From the IMG/VR virus record IMGVR_UViG_3300032562_000203, positions 1 to 20,878 of that record: DNA of 20,878 bases; one strand, given 5' to 3'. The notes under the pieces were generated by a model. It made no database searches. It saw only the letters and a list, made by a program, of their open reading frames with translations, and had not been told where the DNA came from. The position numbers and the translations under genes were made by a program. This document shows, piece after piece, positions 1 to 6,926 of this stretch. This DNA is from a virus. How positions within the stretch are numbered: the stretch's first letter is position 1; each line of letters begins with the position of its first letter.

Positions 1-1353
1 CTGGGCCGGCAGGAGATTTATGGCGAGGTCATTGAAGACTTGGAGGGCGCGCTTTGGCACCGCGACACGCTCGAGGCCGGCCGGCTGAAGTACGGTGACA
101 TCCCGGACCTGGCGCGCATCGTCGTGGCGGTCGACCCGGCGGTCACGAGCGAAGCCGGCAGCGATGAGACCGGCATCATCGTCGCCGGTATCGACGACGT
201 GCCGCAGAGGGCGCAGGGCTACGTGCTCGAGGACCTCTCGGGCCGTCACACGCCGCAGGGCTGGGCGGAGCGCGCTGTTGCCGCCTATCACGAGCATGAG
301 GCCGACTGCATCGTCGCCGAGGTCAATCAGGGCGGCGACCTTGTGAAAGCCATGCTGCGCATGGTCGACCCCAGCGTGCCATACAAGAAGGTGACGGCGA
401 CGCGGGGCAAGTGGGTGCGGGCCGAGCCGGTCGCGGCGCTCTATCAGCAGGGGCGCATCCACCACGTCGGCATGCTGGGGCCGCTCGAGGACCAGTTGTG
501 TCTGAGTGCCGACACGCTCGTGACGACGAAGCGCGGGGCCGTTCGCATCGCCGAAGTGACGGCTTGCGACCGTGTGTTGACGCGCAAGGGCTGGCGGCGT
601 GTCCTGTGGTCTGGGCAGACGGGCACCGCTCCTACCATCGGCGTGAGGACGGCAGGCGGGCGCATACTGCGCGGCACGGCGAGGCACCCGGTATACGTCG
701 AGGGGCGCGGCTTCGTGGCCTTGTCTGAGGTACAGACTTACGATACATTGGCCGTATGCCGACGCCCATTGTCAGAGAGTTCGTGGCCTTCAACGGAGAA
801 CGCTACTTCCGCGACGACGACGGCTACTTCAAGACCTCGCGCACTCGTGGCCGTCGCCTGCTTCATCGCGAGCTGTGGGCGCATGCTCACGGGCCTATAC
901 CGCCGGGCTACGTTGTCCACCATCGCGACGGCGACCGGGGCAATAACGCACTCGCCAACCTTGAGGCCGTGTCTCGTGGCTGCCACGACCGAAGGCACGG
1001 CACATCAGACCGGCTCAACGCGCTTTGGTCAACAATCCAGCCGACTCAGCGAACGTGTCCCTGCGGGCGCACGTTCTGGTCGCGGGGCAGGAACACCACC
1101 TATTGCCCTGTCTGCCGACCTCGTGGCCGAAAGGTTGTCGAGCCGCCCGCCTGAGCCGGTGTTCAACCTGAGCGTCGAAGATGGGCACGAGTTCTTCGCC
1201 AGCGGCCTGCTCGTGCACAACTGCAACTTCACGCCCGACATCGACCGCAAGGTGATGGGCAGCCCCGACCGCGTCGACGCACTCGTCTGGGCGTTCTTCG
1301 ACCTTATCGTCAGGCATGGGCCAATCCGCAAGGCTACGCAGCGCAAGCTCTGA
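1..1353 (+). CDS. Terminase large subunit, C-terminal nuclease part, interrupted by an intein (5' partial)
   Basis: This is the DNA-packaging motor subunit that cuts concatemeric phage DNA. The reading frame is open from base 1 and begins with LGRQEIYGEV, a stretch typical of the end of the TerL ATPase domain. The true start and the Walker motifs therefore lie upstream, and the ATG at 40 is internal. The RNase H-like nuclease domain is visible: first acidic strand VVAVDPAV (about codons 40-47), second acidic motif IVAEVNQGG, and the last motif SPDRVDALVWAFF near the C-terminus. Codons 167-407 are an intein. Its removal would join LEDQL to CNFTPD, restoring a normal TerL sequence of 209 visible residues. 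The insertion lies between the second acidic motif and the final Asp motif, so the unspliced protein should lack nuclease activity. The stop is TGA at 1351-1353. Family call is from recognised motifs, and the order TerL-portal-MuF supports it. Confidence 0.93.
   Translation: MGRQEIYGEVIEDLEGALWHRDTLEAGRLKYGDIPDLARIVVAVDPAVTSEAGSDETGIIVAGIDDVPQRAQGYVLEDLSGRHTPQGWAERAVAAYHEHEADCIVAEVNQGGDLVKAMLRMVDPSVPYKKVTATRGKWVRAEPVAALYQQGRIHHVGMLGPLEDQLCLSADTLVTTKRGAVRIAEVTACDRVLTRKGWRRVLWSGQTGTAPTIGVRTAGGRILRGTARHPVYVEGRGFVALSEVQTYDTLAVCRRPLSESSWPSTENATSATTTATSRPRALVAVACFIASCGRMLTGLYRRATLSTIATATGAITHSPTLRPCLVAATTEGTAHQTGSTRFGQQSSRLSERVPAGARSGRGAGTPPIALSADLVAERLSSRPPEPVFNLSVEDGHEFFASGLLVHNCNFTPDIDRKVMGSPDRVDALVWAFFDLIVRHGPIRKATQRKL
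499..1221 (+). mobile_element. Intein in terminase large subunit (HINT splicing domain, 241 aa)
   Basis: The intein begins with Cys (TGT at 499), with block A reading CLSADTLVTT. Block B is GTARHPVYV, with the expected T-x-x-H. Block F is FNLSVEDGHEFFASG. Block G is LLVHN followed by Cys+1 (TGC at 1222). All residues expected for class 1 protein splicing are present, so splicing is probably active (inference). The N-terminal splicing part is about 86 residues (499 to about 755) and the C-terminal part about 24 residues (about 1150-1221). Between them the terminase frame stays open for about 130 codons, but that stretch reads as Ser/Thr/Ala/Arg-rich sequence with no recognisable endonuclease motif. 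The same DNA encodes an HNH protein in another frame. Without the linker this is a mini-intein of about 110 residues, near the lower size limit. TerL is a well-known intein host. Confidence 0.93.
756..1154 (+). CDS. HNH homing endonuclease nested out of frame inside the terminase intein
   Basis: This 132-residue protein is encoded in frame 3, while terminase and intein are in frame 1. The N-terminal part (EFVAFNGERYFR, then LHRELWAHAHGPIPPGY) and the HNH core VVHHRDGDRGNNALANLE match free-standing phage HNH endonucleases of the NUMOD4/HNH_3 style. The C-terminus carries a CxC...CxxC cluster (CPCG, YCPVC) that may bind zinc. Frame 3 has a TGA at 726-728 and no other usual start before ATG 756, so this start is fixed. 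Its TGA (1152-1154) falls exactly where intein block F sequence begins. No good ribosome site precedes it; the nearest GAGG is about 25 nt upstream. A TACGAT hexamer at 739-744 could be a -10 box for a nearly leaderless transcript, but that is weak. The expected role is cutting intein-less terminase genes to drive homing. Confidence 0.85.
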   Translation: MPTPIVREFVAFNGERYFRDDDGYFKTSRTRGRRLLHRELWAHAHGPIPPGYVVHHRDGDRGNNALANLEAVSRGCHDRRHGTSDRLNALWSTIQPTQRTCPCGRTFWSRGRNTTYCPVCRPRGRKVVEPPA

Positions 1354-1399
1354 GGAGTACACTCAGCTCGGGCGCGCTGACGGGTGAGGAGGCTTTCTA

Positions 1400-2878
1400 G
1401 TGGCTGACGCAGTGGATATGAGCGCGCAGGGCACCGTGCTCTCGCCCGATTCCGGGCAGCATCCGAGCGACCTGCAACGGGCGTTCGAGGCGGTCTACAA
1501 GAAGAAGCCGGTCTACGACACTGACTTCGCTTACTACGACGGCGACCAGCCGGTGGTTTACGCGACCGACATGCTCAGCGCCTACTTCCGCACCCTGAAC
1601 GCGCGCTTCGTCGAGAACTGGTGCGCGCCGGTAGTCGACGCCGTGCTCGAGCGCCTGACGCTCAAGGGCTTCGACGTGGCCGACGGCAATCAGGCCGCAA
1701 AGGAGATGCTCAACGACCTCATGCAGGGCGGCGGGCTCGAGCTAGAAGCCTACGACGTGCAGACCGCTGCCATCGTGACCGGCGAGGGCTCAATCATCGT
1801 CTGGCCCAGCGATGAGGACCCGGGCACCATCGACCTCTACGCCAACGACCCGCGACAGGTCGCCGTCTTCTACGACGAAGAGCGACCCAAGCGTATCGCC
1901 TTCGCCGGGAAGCTCTGGCGCAACCTGACGAGTGGCATCACCTACCTGAATCTCTACTACGACGACCGCGTCGAGCACTACAGGACGCGCACCGACAAGA
2001 AGCCGACCGAGTGGCGCGAGTTCGTGCCGCTGCCCGAGGAAGAGGGCGCGCCGGTCGAGCTGCACGAGTTCGGGCGCGTGCCTGTCTTCCACTTCCGGCG
2101 CAATCGCAGGCGGCTCTCCGGCGAGCTGCGCGGCAAGGTCATGCCGCAGCAGGATATGGTCAACAAGCTACTCGCCGACATGATGGTCAGCTCCGAGTTC
2201 GCGGGCTTCAAGCAGCGCTACGCCATCTCCAACGCCGACCTCTCCGACCTCGAGGCCGACGCCACGACGCTGTGGACCGTGCCGCCGGGGGCCGAGGGCG
2301 AGCAGCCCACGCAGGTCGGGCAGTTCGAGGCCACCGACCTGCAGAACTTCCTCTTCGCGCGCACGGCGCTGGCCGAGGGCATCGCCATCATCTCGCATAC
2401 GCCGAAGCACTACATGACCGGGGCCACCCAGCCCTCGGGCGAGGCGCTCATCGCCATGGATGCGCCGCTGACGAAGAAGGTCGCCCACTATCAGGAGCTG
2501 TTCGCCGCGACGTGGCGGGACCTCGCCATCTTCTACTGCCAGCTCAACAACATCGCCCTCGAGGCCAAGGACGTCACCGTCATTTGGGAGCCCGCCAACA
2601 TCGAGCAGCCGGAGACGACGAGCAACGTCGTCAAGAACCTCAACGCCGCCGGTATGCCTCTGACCACCGCCCTGCGCGAGTACGACGGCTGGGAGCCGAA
2701 TCAGCTCGAGCGTATGGCCGAGGATGAAAAAGAGGCCGCTAAGAACGCTCCGCCCTCGCTGGGGGAGATAGCCCTCAAGGCAGCCGGACAGCGCCTGAAC
2801 GGGGCTCCTGCGCCCGTGGCGGGCGTCTCTGCGCCTGCGCCCTTCCCGCCTGCGCCAGCCGCCGCCGCACAGGGCTAA
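1400..2878 (+). CDS. Portal protein (SPP1 gp6-like)
   Basis: This 492-residue protein would form the dodecameric ring at the capsid vertex through which terminase pumps DNA and to which the tail joins. Length, position after terminase and sequence features such as FRTLNARFVENWCAPVV, DMVNKLLADMMVSSEF and TPKHYMTGATQPSGEAL fit the SPP1 gp6-type portal family of actinophages. The start is GTG at 1400, chosen because GAGGAGG lies at 1386-1392, seven bases upstream. The C-terminal tail is rich in Ala and Pro (from about residue 465), as is common for portals. The gene ends three bases before the small membrane gene. Function is assigned by family resemblance and gene order. Confidence 0.9.
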   Translation: MADAVDMSAQGTVLSPDSGQHPSDLQRAFEAVYKKKPVYDTDFAYYDGDQPVVYATDMLSAYFRTLNARFVENWCAPVVDAVLERLTLKGFDVADGNQAAKEMLNDLMQGGGLELEAYDVQTAAIVTGEGSIIVWPSDEDPGTIDLYANDPRQVAVFYDEERPKRIAFAGKLWRNLTSGITYLNLYYDDRVEHYRTRTDKKPTEWREFVPLPEEEGAPVELHEFGRVPVFHFRRNRRRLSGELRGKVMPQQDMVNKLLADMMVSSEFAGFKQRYAISNADLSDLEADATTLWTVPPGAEGEQPTQVGQFEATDLQNFLFARTALAEGIAIISHTPKHYMTGATQPSGEALIAMDAPLTKKVAHYQELFAATWRDLAIFYCQLNNIALEAKDVTVIWEPANIEQPETTSNVVKNLNAAGMPLTTALREYDGWEPNQLERMAEDEKEAAKNAPPSLGEIALKAAGQRLNGAPAPVAGVSAPAPFPPAPAAAAQG

Positions 2879-2881
2879 GCC

Positions 2882-3010
2882 GTGACCGCTCTGCGGCTCT
2901 GGTACATGGACCTCGGGCCTGACGACCTGCAGGCCGTGAGCGTCGTGTGCTGGCTCGTGGTCGCCGTGGCGATGGGCTGGCTCATGGTGCTCCTGCTCGG
3001 TGAGCGATGA
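2882..3010 (+). CDS. Small single-span membrane protein between portal and MuF genes
   Basis: A 42-codon ORF starts at GTG 2882, three bases after the portal stop, and ends with a TGA that overlaps the ATG of the next gene (ATGA at 3007-3010). It exactly fills the gap, which argues that it is a gene. The first 17 residues are polar and amphipathic (LRLWYMDLGPDDLQ). Residues about 18-40 form one strongly hydrophobic segment (AVSVVCWLVVAVAMGWLMVL) followed by GER. I do not recognise a family. It could be a small membrane protein used in lysis or in assembly near the membrane, or a translational coupler for the MuF gene. No strong ribosome site is visible, so it probably depends on coupling to the portal gene. 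Confidence 0.6.
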   Translation: MTALRLWYMDLGPDDLQAVSVVCWLVVAVAMGWLMVLLLGER

Positions 3011-4296
3011 GCGCAGTCGCCGACTACATGGCGAGCTGGAAGGCGCTGCTCAAGGCGAGCGACGAGAAGACGACGCAGGTCATGGCCGACCACTACGTCG
3101 GCCTGCAGAGTGCGCTCAAGGACGCTATCGCCAAGTGCGTCGAGGACGTGGCGGCGGTGCAGGCCAAGGGCGAGACTCCGACGCTGGGCCTGCTGCACAA
3201 GCTGGCGACCTACCGCTCGTTCGAGACTCAGGCAGCCGAGCAGTACGCCGAATACGGCAAGTGGGCGCAGACCGCTATCGAGGGCGTGAAGGTCGCCAGC
3301 GGCAAGGCCGGGGCGATGGCCGCGAGCGAGGCTGTGGGCAAGGGGGGACTCGAGGTCGGCGTGAGTGAGGAGGACGTGCAGGCCGCTGCTGCCGCCGTCT
3401 TCAACGAGGCCGCAGCCACGCAGGCGGCGGCGTCGACCAGCGGCGGACCGCTCGGCGAGCTGCTCAATCAGGGCTACGGGCTCATGCAGCAGACCATCGC
3501 GCAGAAGCTCATCGACGGCATCGCGCTGGGCAAGAGCCCGATGGAGGTCGGCGCGGAGGCGAGCGACTCGCTAGGGGTCGGCCTCGACCGCATCCTGACC
3601 ATCGCCCGCACGGAGATGAATGGGGCCTACCGCGACTCGACCATGGCCTCGTACCGGGCGAGCGACGTGGTCGAGAGCTACGTGCGGATGAGCGCCCGGG
3701 ATGAGCTTGTCTGTGAAGGCTGCCTCGCCGCCGACGGCGACCAGTTCGATTGTGACATCGACCCCGACGACCACCCGAACTGCCGCTGCACGGTGGTGCC
3801 AGTGCTGCGTGGGGAGACGCTCGACGACCTCGGGCTCAGCGACTCGCGTTCGTGGTTCGACGAGCAACCGGAGAGCGTGCAGCGCGGCATCATGGGACCG
3901 GGGCGTCTGGCGCTCTACCAGCAGGAGAACGATGGGCTGGGGCGGCAGATGCTCTGGGACCGCATGGTCAGCCGCACGGTGCACCCCGATTGGGGGCCGA
4001 ACCTCAAGCTGACGAGCATCGCCGACCTGAAAGAGGGGCTGGGGGGCCTGCCCGTCGACGGCCTGCCGACGCCGGACCATCCGCTCGGCGTCAACGCCAT
4101 GCCGCACTACCCGGGCAGCATGTGGACGCCCGCCGATGAGCTGGGCAAGAGCGCTCAGGAGCTGGCCGACTTCATCGCGACCGACGAAGGGGCCAAGGCC
4201 TTCGTGCAGGCCGTGGACGCGGCGCTCGGCATCGGGCCCTCGCTCAATCAGGACGCTCCAAGCATCAGGAACCCTACCCGGGCGACCACGGCGTGA
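3007..4296 (+). CDS. MuF-like minor head protein
   Basis: This 429-residue protein belongs to the Mu gpF / SPP1 gp7 family, which is packaged in the head and associates with the portal. The MuF domain spans about residues 195-262: ILTIARTEMNGAYRDS, then CEGCLAADGDQF and DDHPNCRCTVVPVL, the usual Cys pair and H-P-N-C-R-C motif. The N-terminal 190 residues are helical. After the MuF domain comes a common extension (WFDEQPESVQRGIMGPGRLALY). The start ATG overlaps the upstream small gene's stop. The last residues look wrong: from about 4257 the coding-like frame is frame 3, giving a plausible tail that ends at an ATGA overlap with the next gene. The annotated frame instead stops at 4296 and leaves a 49-base gap. 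A one-base indel near 4252-4263 would explain this. Confidence 0.88.
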   Translation: MSAVADYMASWKALLKASDEKTTQVMADHYVGLQSALKDAIAKCVEDVAAVQAKGETPTLGLLHKLATYRSFETQAAEQYAEYGKWAQTAIEGVKVASGKAGAMAASEAVGKGGLEVGVSEEDVQAAAAAVFNEAAATQAAASTSGGPLGELLNQGYGLMQQTIAQKLIDGIALGKSPMEVGAEASDSLGVGLDRILTIARTEMNGAYRDSTMASYRASDVVESYVRMSARDELVCEGCLAADGDQFDCDIDPDDHPNCRCTVVPVLRGETLDDLGLSDSRSWFDEQPESVQRGIMGPGRLALYQQENDGLGRQMLWDRMVSRTVHPDWGPNLKLTSIADLKEGLGGLPVDGLPTPDHPLGVNAMPHYPGSMWTPADELGKSAQELADFIATDEGAKAFVQAVDAALGIGPSLNQDAPSIRNPTRATTA

Positions 4297-4349
4297 CCTA
4301 CCAGTACGACCGCTACTCGGGGCTGCGGCGTCCGGCGTGGGCGCTATGA
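4257..4349 (+). pseudogene. Out-of-frame C-terminal remnant of the MuF protein
   Basis: Frame 3 reads KHQEPYPGDHGVTYQYDRY and then SGLRRPAWAL with a TGA at 4347-4349. Its codons are overwhelmingly G/C-ending, as in the real genes here. Its stop makes the ATGA overlap typical of this operon with the zinc-ribbon gene (ATG 4346). This looks like the original C-terminus of the MuF protein, now out of frame after a small indel. No slippery heptamer is seen at the junction, so programmed frameshifting is less likely than mutation or a base-calling error. Confidence 0.45.
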
Positions 4350-4555
4350 GCGTCGCCGTGCGCTGCCCGTTCTGTCGGCTCACGTTCGAGCACGCCGACA
4401 ACGCGCCGCTCGCCGACCGGCAGGTGATGACCTGCCCAGCCTGCGGGGCGCAGAGCGGCTACGACCTGCGCTGGAGCCGCTACATCGGCAAGGCCGACCT
4501 CGCCGCCAACATCGCCCCGGAGTACGCCAAGGAAGCCCGCCGAGGCGGCACGTAA
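4346..4555 (+). CDS. Small zinc-ribbon protein in the head gene cluster
   Basis: A 69-residue protein with two CxxC knuckles: CPFC at about residues 9-12 and CPAC at about 32-35, spaced as in a zinc ribbon. The tail is basic and polar (GYDLRWSRYIGKADL, EYAKEARRGG). The frame is open further upstream, but ATG 4346 is preferred because the sequence before it resembles another frame's coding DNA and the ATG forms an ATGA overlap. Zinc ribbons of this size bind nucleic acid or protein. Its place between the minor head protein and scaffold suggests a role in head assembly or late gene control, but no function can be assigned. Confidence 0.7.
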   Translation: MSVAVRCPFCRLTFEHADNAPLADRQVMTCPACGAQSGYDLRWSRYIGKADLAANIAPEYAKEARRGGT

Positions 4556-4611
4556 AGGGGCCTGTGGCGGCGATAGGGCCCTGCGCCGGGTGACCTTGCG
4601 CGTGCGGGGGC

Positions 4612-4641
4612 TGGACAGCCCAGAGGGCGCGGGAGTACGCT
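4612..4641 (+). promoter_or_regulatory. Possible sigma70-type promoter ahead of scaffold and capsid genes
   Basis: TGGACA (4612-4617) and TACGCT (4636-4641) are separated by 18 bases. The first is one mismatch from TTGACA and the second fits the relaxed TANNNT of actinobacteria. They lie in the only sizeable non-coding gap of the head module (4556-4683), just before the scaffold and major capsid genes. The -35 part also sits in a small inverted repeat (GGCT/AGCC). This is a pattern match only. Confidence 0.25.
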
Positions 4642-4650
4642 GCAAGCAAC

Positions 4651-4667
4651 GCGGGCCGGATGCCCGC
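4651..4667 (+). promoter_or_regulatory. Hairpin just upstream of the scaffold ribosome site
   Basis: GCGGGC (4651-4656) pairs perfectly with GCCCGC (4662-4667) around a five-base loop. It is followed within six bases by the strong ribosome site GAGGAGG (about 4673-4679) and ATG 4684. There is no T-run, so it is not a classic terminator. It may stabilise the transcript 5' end or tune scaffold translation (inference). The rest of 4556-4683 shows nothing else recognisable. Confidence 0.35.
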
Positions 4668-4683
4668 CCGATGAGGAGGCGGG

Positions 4684-5229
4684 ATGCCGAATCAAGATGA
4701 CCCGAACGCTGGCGCAGGCGCTGGTGGCAACGGTCAAGAGTCATCGCCTGAGGGCTTCGACTTCGAGGCATGGATTGCTGAGCAGGACGAAGGCGTGCAG
4801 GCTGGCGTGACAGGCCATATCCGGGGCCTGAAGAACACCGTCGACGCGACGCGCTCGGAGGTCAAGCAGCTCAAAGAGCAGCGCGAGGCCCTCGAGAAGC
4901 TCGCCGCCGGTGCCGAAGGGGACATGAAGACCCAGCTCGACTCACTCAGCGGGAAGCTGCAGGAGAGGGAGCGCGAGGTCGCATTCATCGACGAAGCCGT
5001 CGGGATGCGCTGCACGAAGCCTCGGGCTCTTTGGGTGCTCGCCAAGGCGGACGAAGCCTTCGACCGCTACGGCAAACCTGACTGGAATCACCTGCGACAG
5101 ACCTATGGGGAGTTCTTCGAGGGCACGCTCGCGCCGCGTGGAAACGCTGGCGCAGGCACCGGGGGAGCACCGCCGAGCGGCGGGGCCGACATGGAGAGTC
5201 TCATCCGAAAGGCTGCTGGTCGCGGGTAA
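4684..5229 (+). CDS. Capsid scaffolding protein
   Basis: This 181-residue protein would template capsid assembly and leave or be degraded before DNA fills the head. It has an acidic, Gly/Asn-rich N-terminus (DDPNAGAGAGG), then a coiled coil at about residues 48-100 (SEVKQLKEQREALEKLAAGA and following). Residues 101-145 include CTKPRALWVLAKADEAFDRYG, and a Gly-rich linker leads to a short basic end (MESLIRKAAGRG). A central coiled coil plus a basic C-terminal segment, placed directly before the major capsid gene, is the usual scaffold pattern. The start is ATG 4684 behind GAGGAGG. No prohead protease gene is seen next to it. Confidence 0.82.
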   Translation: MPNQDDPNAGAGAGGNGQESSPEGFDFEAWIAEQDEGVQAGVTGHIRGLKNTVDATRSEVKQLKEQREALEKLAAGAEGDMKTQLDSLSGKLQEREREVAFIDEAVGMRCTKPRALWVLAKADEAFDRYGKPDWNHLRQTYGEFFEGTLAPRGNAGAGTGGAPPSGGADMESLIRKAAGRG

Positions 5230-5249
5230 CCTCTCTAGGAGGAGCCCAA

Positions 5250-6218
5250 GTGACCGTATACAACGCCGACATCTCCAGCGGCGACCTCGCGGGCGTCATC
5301 CCCGTCGAGTACGTGCCGGAGATAATGAAGGGCACCACGGAGAACTCGAACGCGATGCGTCGCGCCACGAGGCTCCCCGACATGCCGACCAGCACCCGCA
5401 TCATGCCGGTGCTCGACTCGCTCCCGCTGGCCTACTTCTCCGGCGGCGAGGCGGTCATCGCTCAGACCACCGACGTCAAGTGGCGCAACGTCACGGTGAC
5501 GGCGGAGGAGCTGAACGTCATCGTGCCAATCCCGCTGACCGCGTTCGACGACGCGAATCAGCCCATCTGGCCGCGCGTGCAGCCGCTCATCATCCAAGCC
5601 GCAGGCAAGGCCATCGACCAAGCCGTCTTCTACGGCACCAACATCCCCTCGAGCTGGACGACCGGCCTCGGCGCGGCGGGCCTCGTGGCGGGCTGCAACG
5701 CCGTCAGCGACGCCGCCCACGTCGTGAGCCTCGCGGCCTGCGACGACATGTACGACGCGCTCCTCTCGGAGAACGGCGTGCTCTCCATGCTCGAGAACGA
5801 GGGCTTCATGGCCACCGCCCACGTCGCCCACACGTCGATGCGTGGCAAGCTGCGCGGCGTGCGTGATGCCGACGGCCAGCCCATCTTCCGCAACGGCATG
5901 CAGGAGGCCGGTAGCTACGTGCTCGACGGCGCGCCAATCGACTTCCCGGTCAACGGCTCCATCGTCGCCGCCTCCGGCCTGCTCATCGCCGGGCAGTGGA
6001 CCGAGCTGGTCTACGCCGTGCGTCAGGACATCACGTGGTTCGTCGCCAATCAGGGCATCGTGCAGGACGGCTCTGGCGCAATCCAGTTCAACCTCTTTCA
6101 GCAGAGGATGGTCGCCCTCATGCTGACCATGCGTCTGGGCTTCGCGCTGCCGAACCCGGTCAACGCCCTCGAGCCGACGCAGGCAAACCGCTACCCGTTC
6201 GCGCTGCTCACGGCGTAG
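5250..6218 (+). CDS. Major capsid protein (HK97 fold)
   Basis: This 322-residue protein should form the icosahedral shell. It resembles HK97-type capsid proteins of actinophages without a long N-terminal delta domain. Features include VEYVPEIMKGTTENSNAMR, then a P-domain-like stretch ERL/EEL region VTAEELNVIVPIPLTAFDD, the spine helix IWPRVQPLIIQAAGKAIDQ with VFYGTNIPSSW, and a C-terminal VRQDITWFVANQGIVQDG leading to LFQQRMVALMLTMRLGFAL. The start is GTG 5250 with AGGAGG at 5237-5242. The separate upstream scaffold explains the short N-terminus. A long minus-strand ORF mirrors this gene and is only a high-GC shadow. Confidence 0.92.
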   Translation: MTVYNADISSGDLAGVIPVEYVPEIMKGTTENSNAMRRATRLPDMPTSTRIMPVLDSLPLAYFSGGEAVIAQTTDVKWRNVTVTAEELNVIVPIPLTAFDDANQPIWPRVQPLIIQAAGKAIDQAVFYGTNIPSSWTTGLGAAGLVAGCNAVSDAAHVVSLAACDDMYDALLSENGVLSMLENEGFMATAHVAHTSMRGKLRGVRDADGQPIFRNGMQEAGSYVLDGAPIDFPVNGSIVAASGLLIAGQWTELVYAVRQDITWFVANQGIVQDGSGAIQFNLFQQRMVALMLTMRLGFALPNPVNALEPTQANRYPFALLTA

Positions 6219-6237
6219 ACGGTAGAACGCCGACACT

Positions 6238-6270
6238 GGCCCGTCCTGCCGAAAGGGTGCAGGCCGGGCC
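6238..6270 (+). terminator. Strong hairpin after the major capsid gene, possible attenuator
   Basis: The left arm GGCCCG-T-CCTGC pairs with GCAGG-C-CGGGCC, giving eleven base pairs with one T/C mismatch and a nine-base loop. It lies in the 71-base gap between the capsid and the next head gene and is not followed by a T-run. High-GC bacteria often use such U-poor hairpins. It could partly stop transcription or protect the 3' end of the abundant capsid mRNA. A ribosome site (AAGGAG, about 6279-6284) follows it. Confidence 0.45.
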
Positions 6271-6289
6271 GCAGGCGTAAGGAGAGAAC

Positions 6290-6922
6290 ATGAGTCGCTT
6301 CCCGTTCGACTGGCATATCGCCAACAGGCTCGCCGGGACCAACCGCGCCAACAGCGGTTACCGGGGGCACATCTACTACTCGCCGAAGCTCACGCCGCTC
6401 GCCACCAGCGCGACCGCCGTGCTCGCCGCCGCGACGCTCGGCGCAGCCGCGACCAACAAGGTCGCCGCCGACCTCGTGGCGACTATCAACGCGAAGCTCG
6501 CGGCCTGCCCGCAGCTCCTCGAGGTCAAGGGCAACGCCGTCGGTATCGCTGGCGACGTCGTCATCACCGGGCTCGACATCTGCGGCAACGCCATCACCGA
6601 CACCATCGCGCTCAACGCTTCGGCGGCGGTGCCCGGCGTCAAGGCCTTCTCCAAGGTCACGAACATCCATCTCCCGGCCAAGACCAACAGCTCGGGCGAC
6701 ACCGTGAGCGTGGGCGTCGTCAAGAGCGTCGGCGTGCCGTTCCTCTCCGGTGACATCTCGGCGATGGTCGCGGGCGTCTACTTCTTCAACGGCTCCACGG
6801 ACGCCGGTTCGCTGAGCGCCCACGCCTCCGACGTGTCCCAGAGCACCTACACGCCCGCAGGGACGCCGGATGGCTCGAAGGTCCTGCTCTACCGCTTCGA
6901 GCTTGTAAGCTGGCTGGCCTAG
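6290..6922 (+). CDS. Probable head-associated or decoration protein, unknown family
   Basis: This 210-residue protein follows the major capsid gene, where decoration or accessory head proteins are usual. The first 33 residues (FPFDWHIANRLAGTNRANS...) contain no membrane segment. The rest is rich in Ala, Val, Thr and Gly and looks like alternating beta-strands (GNAVGIAGDVVITGLDICG, SSGDTVSVGVVKSVGV), consistent with an Ig-like or jelly-roll outer protein. There are no catalytic motifs. ATG 6290 sits behind AAGGAG. I do not recognise the family from sequence, so the assignment rests on position and composition. Confidence 0.6.
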   Translation: MSRFPFDWHIANRLAGTNRANSGYRGHIYYSPKLTPLATSATAVLAAATLGAAATNKVAADLVATINAKLAACPQLLEVKGNAVGIAGDVVITGLDICGNAITDTIALNASAAVPGVKAFSKVTNIHLPAKTNSSGDTVSVGVVKSVGVPFLSGDISAMVAGVYFFNGSTDAGSLSAHASDVSQSTYTPAGTPDGSKVLLYRFELVSWLA

Positions 6923-6926
6923 CCTC

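Noticed and set aside
739-744. TACGAT as a definite promoter -10 box for the HNH gene
   Set aside because: It fits a relaxed consensus, but no -35 lies at proper spacing (TTGTCT at 721-726 is only 12 bases away), so it is kept only as a remark.
738-998. Minus-strand open frame opposite the HNH gene
   Set aside because: No motif or ribosome site; it is explained as antisense of the intein/HNH region.
2011-2727. A 238-codon frame inside the portal gene
   Set aside because: It is Arg/Ala-rich, unsupported by a ribosome site, and fully covered by the portal reading frame with recognisable motifs.
5235-6236. A 333-codon open frame on the minus strand over the major capsid gene
   Set aside because: It mirrors a strongly supported capsid gene, its protein is low-complexity and Arg/Val/Asp-rich, and it has no ribosome site. 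Long antisense frames are expected in high-GC genes.
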